Positions 57,527 to 64,000 of a stretch of DNA of 64,000 nt are shown here, piece after piece (position 1 is the stretch's first letter; each line of letters opens with the position of its first letter). The DNA is from Immersiella caudata (Eukaryota; Ascomycota; Sordariomycetes; Sordariales; Lasiosphaeriaceae): positions 6,076,001 through 6,140,000 of the forward strand of contig JAULSU010000001.1 of NCBI GenBank assembly GCA_030512335.1, given 5' to 3'. Both the position numbers and the translations under genes were made by a program. Under the pieces are notes generated by a model that was not told the origin of the DNA, made no database searches, and saw only the letters and a list, made by a program, of their open reading frames with translations.

Positions 57527-58389
57527 ATGAGTATTCTGCTTGGTCTTAGACCAGGCAACGCACTTGCGAGAACAGCCGCCCAACGCTGCAGCTTCTCCTC
57601 CACACGCCATCCTTGCTTCGCTCTCAGACGTCTCGGTCCCACCGCCTGGGAGCTCATGCCAAAGTCCACTCGACACGCTCATCACGGCCACAACCGTCAA
57701 ATCCAGCCCCCTTACAGAGACGGCCGTTTCTCTCAAATGGCCACAGCCACCAGCACTGGCAATGCTGCAGCCCCAGCCAAGCCTCAGGGTACGCTGGTCT
57801 GGATTGACTGCGAAGTACACTCCGCCTACCTTCTCATCACCGTGACCAAAACTTACCGTATCAGATGACCGGCTTAAATCCAGATACAGACGCCATCATC
57901 GAGATTTTCTGCCTCATCACCGACGATGAGCTCGAGTTGGTAGACGAAGCAGGCTGGGGCACCGTAGTCCACCAGTCCGAGGAACGCATGGATCAAATGG
58001 ATGAATGGTGCACACGAACCCACAGCAACAGCGGTTTGACAGCGGCGGTCATTGCGTCGACGGTTACAGCCGAGCAGGCCGCCGATGAGTTACTAGCTTA
58101 CGTCCGAACTCATGTCCCTGACAAGCGTGTTGCCCTCTTGGCGGGAAACAGCGTGCATGCAGATCAGGCCTTCCTCCGGAAGGGGCCGTATAGCGAGGTC
58201 CTCAACCATCTCCACTACCGCATTTTAGACGTCAGCAGCATCAAAGAAGCCGCTCGACGGTGGTGTCCCAGCGCTGCCTTGAGAGCACCAGCCAAGAAGG
58301 GTCTCCACGCGGCCAAAGAGGATATCCTAGAGAGCATCGAGGAGGCCAGGTATTACAAGTCGGCATTCTTTCAACGCACGGAGTCCTGA
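57527..58389 (+). CDS. REX2: Oligoribonuclease (DEDDh 3'-5' exoribonuclease), mitochondrial
   Basis: Degrades very short RNAs, mainly dinucleotides; the eukaryotic form works in mitochondria. Exon 1 is 57527-57814 and exon 2 57865-58389, with a 50-bp intron (GTACAC...TCAG, phase 0), giving 270 aa. The splice creates LVWIDCEMTGLNPDTDAIIE, where the Asp and Glu (94 and 96) are catalytic. GNSVHADQAFL supplies the second Asp; HYRILDVSS lies next, and HAAKEDI gives the His and last Asp. N-terminal residues MSILLGLRPGNALART and many Arg/Ser are typical of a mitochondrial presequence. The core is about 180 aa, like bacterial Orn. Confidence 0.93.
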
Positions 58390-58512
58390 CGGAATGCCAC
58401 ACGCAAGAAAAAGATAGCAATAATCATATTGTTCATGAATTACCACTCTACCACTGCCTCGCGGCCAAACCCCGCACTCATATCTATTCAGGCACGCTCT
58501 CGTGGGCCTGGC
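58390..58512. other. Short tail-to-tail spacer
   Basis: REX2 (+) and phosphoglucomutase (-) end 123 bp apart. Confidence 0.5.
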
Positions 58513-60502
58513 TCATGTCTTCACGTCAGGCTCGTCGCGGCCCACAAACTCCTTGAACTTGAGGAGCTCAGTGGCCATCTTGATTTCAGGAGCCAAGAAT
58601 TCCTGGGCGTCCAAATCGTACGTGGCGGGGTCGCTGCTGTGCTGCTCCAGGTACAGCCGGATGGTCGCTCCAGATGATCCTGTGCCGGACAGACGAACGA
58701 TGATGCGGCTACCCGAGGAGAAGCAAGCGTAGAGACCCTGGTTGGGCGAAACAGAGCCATCAAGGTCGGTATAGGAGAAGTCCCCAGCTGCGGTCACGGT
58801 GCGACCTGCGAATTTGAGGCACGTCAGTAACCATCAGCAAAATAGCCATGTTCAGGTATCCAAAAGGGGTGAGGAGAGATGGGGACCAACCTCCAACCTT
58901 GCTTCCAACAAAATCAGGATTAGCAACCAGATCCTTCAGCACGCCGACAACCTTGTTAGCCCCCTCCGAATCAACGTCTTCGTAGTCGTAGCGGGTGAAG
59001 AAAGTTCGGCCATATTCGGTCCAGAAGTCCTTCTGAATCTGCTTGATGCTCGGCGCAACGTCAGGGTGAGCGACACCAAGGCCGGCAATGATGTTCAACC
59101 ACGCAACAATGGCCCAGAGGCCATCCTTCTCCCGGATGTGGTTGCTACCAGTGCCGAATGATTCCTCACCGCAGATGGACAGCTTGTCGGCATCGAACAA
59201 CGCGCAGAAAAACTTCCATCCGGTCGGAACCTCATAGCAGTTCAGCCCCTGCTTCTCGGCAACCAAATCAACGGCTCCAGAAGTTGGCATGCTTCGTGCC
59301 AGGCCATATACTCCGTTCTTCTTGAAGTACGGGATAAGCTTTGCGTGGTGAGCAATGATGGCAAGGCTGTCTCCAGGGGACACGAAAGCGCCGGCGCCGT
59401 AAATCATGTTGCGGTCACCGTCACCATCCGAAGCCGCGCCGAATGGGACGTTATTCTTCTCCACTACCTCAACGAGACTGTGCGCATACGTGAGGTTCGG
59501 ATCGGGGTGGCCGCCGTTGAAGTCAGGGGATGGATCGCAGTTCTGAACGGACTCGGACCCGAGCCCGAGCTCCTTCAGGAAAATGGCCTTGCCATAGGGC
59601 CCGGTGACGCCAGAGAGACCATCGAATAAGACCTTGAAGTCGGGGTGAGAAGTGAAGAACTTTTTGATCAGGTCAAAATCGAAGATGTCCTTGAGCATCT
59701 CTACGTAGTCGGCCGTGCTGTCCACCACCTCAACCTCAAGGCTCCCGTATGCCCTGGTGCCGAGGGTTTTGATATCGACATCGGGGATGTTGGCAATCTT
59801 GTACGAGGTAAGCGTCTTGGAAGCCTCATAGATCTTGTTCGTGACCGACTCGGGTGCCGGCCCACCGTTTGAGAGGTTGTATTTGATGCCAAAGTCGTTC
59901 TTCGGGCCTAGGAAGCGGCTTCAGTCAGCATGGGGCTTTCTAGTCGTCAACCAAAGAGACCTATTGGTACTTGCCGCCGGGGTTGTGGCTGGCCGTCAGG
60001 AGGATACCGCCAGTGGCGCCGCGCTTGCGGATGACATGGCTTGCAGCTGGAGTGGACAGGATGCCGTCCTGGCCGATCAGAAGCTTCTTGACGCCGTATG
60101 CGGCTCCAATCTTTGCAATCAGCTGGATAACCTCGGGGTTCCAGTACCGGCCATCACCGCCAATGACGAGAAAGGCGCCTAGGTTGCATCGGTCAGCTCT
60201 TGAGGGTCAGTTTGAGCGGCGCCTCTGGATTTCTCTCACCCTCAGCTCCTTCTGGGATTGATACGAGGATGCTGGCAACGAACGCTTCACTATAATGCGG
60301 CTGCTGGAAGACGGTAACCTTTTTTCGCAGGCCAGAACTGAAGCGTGTGCGACATCATGTCAGCGTGCGAGACTTTTTGTGGTATGGATTGGGAAACCGC
60401 TCAAGGTGGGGTTGAGGGGTTCTGCGGGAAGCTCAAGGCAATGACGTACGTCCCCGGTTTCTGGTCAGTGAAGGGCCTGAACTCAACAATTTTGGTTTCC
60501 AT
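58513..60502 (-). CDS. PGM2: Phosphoglucomutase
   Basis: Interconverts glucose-1-phosphate and glucose-6-phosphate in the cytosol. Exons are 60502-60450, 60337-60240, 60178-59975, 59907-58891 and 58805-58513, giving 554 aa, the usual length. The phosphoserine loop LTASHNPGG (Ser114) straddles intron 3. The metal loop SDGDGDRN is near 278-285; GEESFGTGSNHIREKDGLW and LSGTGSSGATIRLY (phosphate-binding) follow. All introns are GT-AG except intron 3 (59908-59974), which must begin GCAAGT to keep the frame PGG-PKNDFGIKYN. Introns 1 (112 bp), 2 (61), 3 (67) and 4 (85) lie early except the last. Confidence 0.94.
59908..59974 (-). other. Probable GC-AG intron in phosphoglucomutase
   Basis: Reads G|GCAAGT...CCTAG|GC. 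A GT donor two bases further in would break the frame, so the GC donor is preferred. Confidence 0.75.
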
Positions 60503-61323
60503 CGTTGCAACGACTCGGCGAATGAACTGGGCGTCCTGATACCGTGGATATAGGAATTGGGCGCGTACGGATGGGTGGAGGCCGGGTGCGAAGGTTGGTG
60601 GTTGAATTTGCGGAAAATGCGTCGGAGGGGTGGTGGAAAGGCAGGCTCCATTGCTCGCCCAGTATATACGTAGGTAACTACCGCTCTCACCCAGCGTTTC
60701 CTTGGCGGCGGAGCTGGACCCAATTTACCGCTTCGCTCGTCATGACATGTCGGAAAACATCTATCCAATCATCGGATGTGCCACCAATGGGAGGCATGTA
60801 GGTCAGCCCGTAAGGTATGTATTGCGAGAAGGTTGTGAGCTGAAGTGACGCGGAGTCCTGCATCTTACCTCGACCGACCTGTCCAGGAATCGGCCTACAG
60901 GTTCCATTTGCCGACGAAGAGGCCGAGATTCGGACTCAAGTTGCTGACGCCCGTGAGGGTGGAAAACTGGAAAGAGCTGCTAGGTCGATTCCTCGCGTCT
61001 CGAATTCTACCATACATTTGCAAAGTGATGCAGATAAACAAGGGAAGTGACGACAAGCGCGCCTGCCATGCTCCCGCTGAAACCGCACGTCGGAATCTTA
61101 CCGAGAGCAGTTTGGTGGCGGGCAAATGCCTTTGAAAAGACATACGGCGCCGAAACAGAAACCCGAACGTTACACTCATCACCCATGGGGGTATATCCTT
61201 CTGGTCGTCATCATCCATCATCATAACGGTCGTGGCGGGCAAAGAGGGCGCATAACAAAATGAATAGAGCACAACACATCAAACACTATTACCTATCCCA
61301 CACCAAAAATTCTGCATCTTGTC
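60503..61323. promoter_or_regulatory. Intergenic, upstream of phosphoglucomutase
   Basis: Long 5' region of PGM2 and 3' flank of the next gene; no convincing gene. Confidence 0.4.
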
Positions 61324-63254
61324 TCATTTGGCGTCAGAAGATTCGGCCGAGGCGGCGGATGCAATTGCGAAGACTTCCCGGAATCGGGCGGCGCCTGTTC
61401 TCCGTCAACACTTTCTCCGGCCCATCAGAGCCAAGGTTCTCTCACCTTCCTCGCTGACAAAATATATCTCAAAAGCACCAGACTTGTTCTGGCGCATATT
61501 CTCCTGTCGGTATGTCTTGCAGAAGACGTACAGCTGCACGTCCTTCAGCCAGACGCGATGTCTGGAGCGCCGACTCAGCCATGTTGAGGACTGGGACTGA
61601 TGTGTGACTGGGCCGTTCACGTAAGTTTCGGTTGACAGCGCCGAGCAAGACGACCGAGGGGATGAGAAACCCACCAAATGCAGTCCAAACGGGACACTGT
61701 CGGAGTTCACCTTCCCACACAGCTGCGTGGAGGCGGATACCTCGCGTCTGGAGATCCTCATACACGATCAAGGAGTGTTTGAACCCGTCGTCGATGATTT
61801 GCCTGCAGGACGATGGAGGTTAGCCAAATGTACTACAATGACCGATGGTGATTGGAGAACACACGCTTGGAAGAGCCTCTTCTCCCGCTGGAGCTTGAAC
61901 TCGTTGGGATGAACCTGGACCGTCAACATGTTGCGAGCCTTCAGCGCAACGAAGGTGCAATAGAACAGCACCATTTCTTCCCACGTCAAAAAATACAGCG
62001 CCGCCCAAAGTTTACTGCAGTTCCCCGAGCGGCTCCATCTCTTCAGCTGAAGAGCGCTGCCTTCACGCTCAATGCAGAGCTCGTGGGCACCCATTAACGA
62101 GAACCAGGGGTTCCCCCCTTGGATCGTGCGCAGAAGAAAATACGGGGACTGGTCGATGGAGCTGAGAAACACAACAATGGAGATTCTGTCGTTCTCAAAC
62201 GGCCTGTCAGGGCAAAGTGTTAGTCTACGACCAGTGCTCAGTCGCGGCACTCGTGAACATCTTACCGCCGGAAGAGGATTTTCGAATCCGGGGCAATGTT
62301 TAGGTGGCCCCATGGGTAGAACGGCCCAAACGACTCCGAGCTGGAAGGTGTCAGCACTCTTTGCTTGCCGGGGTTTCTCTGACAGAGGTTACGCATACGG
62401 TCTCAAGTGCTTCAGCGCGGTGCGGGACGGCAGGGGTAACGAGAATATCTGCTCGGCCCAATGTGCGTTCTAGATTCTGATCAGCCATTCATTCTTCGCC
62501 CAGGGACAGGCAGAGGAAACGAACGGGGTCTTGTGCCACCGTCAGGGCCATAACATCCTGGCGGACCAAGGGCCCGACTTGAACCGGCGGCGGAGCTAGA
62601 CCAGATGCATGTCAGCTAGGCCGGCAGGACAATTTCCACAGATACTTACGGATTCCCCGCTGTTCTCGCAAGGTAAGGATGCGAGTCTTCTGACTATCCA
62701 GCGTATTAAGGTCGAAGCTGGGGGACCTGTTCCATTTGTCAGAGCCGGCGAATGAAAACAAGGACAGTGACTACGCACCTCGTCAGGAGCAGTTTCAAGA
62801 GAGACAAGAAGTGGTTGTACAGCACGAAACGCTGCGGCAGAGGAAGTCCCCCGGCCTCTTCGGTCATCTTGTGGTACATCTTGCGCCATCGAATCTCCCT
62901 CGACAGCATCTTATCCTCGTAATGCGCCGTGATGTCTCTCAGCGACCGACATAAGCAGGGCAGCACAACGTTCAGGTAATTGAGAACGATGGGAATACGA
63001 GCCATATGAAGCTGTGAGCGATCGGCAAGGTCGCGAAGCAGCTTGCTCGACCCACGTATCTCTTCGGTGAGGCCAACGAGATGACCATGGAACGACTCCG
63101 GCAGTGCCGCTCGCAACTGGTCCAACCCTACGGCGACAAGATCCGCCCGTTCCGCCTCGCGACAGCATCCTTGAAGCAGATGCATCTCAATCGGAACATT
63201 GCCATTGGCGCCCATGGGAGCGCCGGCGTTATGGTTGGGGCCATACGCCTCCAT
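61324..63254 (-). CDS. Nine-exon protein of unknown function
   Basis: Exons 63254-62779, 62726-62650, 62595-62525, 62469-62399, 62340-62266, 62203-61865, 61802-61675, 61607-61446 and 61394-61324; eight introns of 51-67 bp, all with compatible phases, giving 489 aa. Recognisable blocks: an N-terminal helical region (LPCLCRSLRDITAHYEDKML), LPLPQRFVLYNHFLSLLKLL, PPPPVQVGPLVRQDVMAL, HWAEQIFSLPLPSRTALKH, FGPFYPWGHLNI, SIVVFLSSIDQSPYFLLRT, LWAALYFLTWEEMVLFYCTF, SLIVYEDLQTRGIRLHAAVW, WLKDVQLYVFCKTYRQENMR and GAFEIYFVSEE. The alternation of strands and helices in the second half could be two PH-like folds, but I cannot name the family. Intron-rich compared with its neighbours. The start is the first ATG; an earlier exon is possible. 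Confidence 0.72.
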
Positions 63255-64000
63255 TGTTTCGTTATTCCTCCCCTTGCTCGAATGTTTCCGACTCTGGAGT
63301 TGCTGACGGCCCTCGAGGGACCACAAGTATCATGATGGGAGGTATTTTTGACTGGCGCTCGTAGGGCGCTGCCCGTTGGTGCGTAGGCGCTTCGGGCACT
63401 TTCCCGAGAGAGGTCTCTTTACCGGCTCCACACGAGGTCGTCACCAGACACAGCGGAAGCGGGTGGATGGTGATACTCAGGGTCGTCGCCGTCGGAAATA
63501 TTCTCCACTTCACCACTCCGAAGAAGACCGCGGTCGGGACATCTCGCGCAACGTATGAGGAAGGGATGGCCAGACCCGGGTGGGGTTTGTCGCCCGCTTT
63601 CTCCGCTCCGGAAGGGCGGAAGGACGGACGAGTAGTAAGTCAGTGTTAGCAGACTGAAAGAATGGCTTCGTCCTCGCCTACACCACCAACCACTCTGCTG
63701 GGTGCCAGTTGCGTGATATAAATTATTGTCCCCCGCCGCGATGTCCGCCGGAGCAGGGCAGAGCAGCCAGCGCACACAGCGGTGGCATGGCGTATCCGTA
63801 GGGCACGCGGGGGAAATTGGGCACCCAGACGGCGCTGCGCATCAACGGTGCGTCTGCCGTAAAACACTTGGCCACGAATGAGCGCCGGGTTTCACGATGA
63901 GCTGCAATGCATCGGCCGCGGCAGGAGAGGCAGGCGAGGAGTAAGCGTCTGCCACGAAGTCAGCGCACTCGCCTCTCGCTGCAGCCGGCACCAGAGAGCG
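63255..64000. other. Upstream flank of the nine-exon gene
   Basis: Presumed promoter. Short ORFs (for example minus 63,646-63,867) have no domain; a gene crossing the window end cannot be excluded. Confidence 0.35.

Overview
This window looks like nuclear DNA of a filamentous ascomycete (Pezizomycotina, most likely a Sordariomycete). The genes have short GT-AG introns of about 50-140 bp and fungal housekeeping products. A long AT-rich block in the middle carries transposon relics riddled with C-to-T and G-to-A type stop codons, the signature of repeat-induced point mutation (RIP). No species is named because no search was possible.

Left gene-rich arm (1 to about 12.7 kb): a secreted-type amidase (+), a Ser-rich/Cys6/Pro-rich single-pass membrane protein (-), a small fungal protein (+), the ribosome-biogenesis factor Noc1/Mak21 (-), divergently paired with mitochondrial prolyl-tRNA synthetase (+), a BAHD/TRI101-like acyltransferase (+) and a small unknown ORF at the edge. 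Three of these (amidase, the 165-aa protein, the edge ORF) each need removal of one base to read through. This means either real decay or indel errors in the assembly.

Middle (about 12.7 to 50.9 kb): no intact host gene. It is a nested graveyard of transposons. It holds a 3,023-bp hAT element with terminal repeats and an exact 8-bp target duplication; an 8,336-bp Ty3/gypsy element (minus orientation, 477-bp LTRs, 5-bp duplication, degraded gag-pol); at least three further gypsy relics and several solo LTRs; a second GC-richer LTR-like family (TGTT...AACA, 660-690 bp, 5-bp duplications) that seems little mutated; Tc1/mariner-like elements with 55-bp inverted ends; an AGTC-rich non-autonomous family with hAT-like ends; and a 511-bp GC-rich insertion carrying four 14-bp tandem repeats. 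The nesting gives a relative timeline: gypsy LTR, then hAT, then the second LTR family, then gypsy. The size and composition fit constitutive heterochromatin, possibly (part of) a regional centromere; that is inference.

Right gene-rich arm (about 50.9 to 64 kb): a membrane-anchored ubiquitin protease (Ubp16-like, +), an oxysterol-binding protein (Kes1/Osh4-like, -), a Gfo/Idh/MocA-family oxidoreductase with a cysteine cluster (-), oligoribonuclease Rex2 (+, divergent from the oxidoreductase), phosphoglucomutase (-, with one probable GC-AG intron) and a nine-exon protein of unknown function (-). These genes read cleanly once introns are removed. Apart from shared divergent promoters there is no functional cluster; the arms are ordinary core-genome neighbourhoods around a heterochromatic block.
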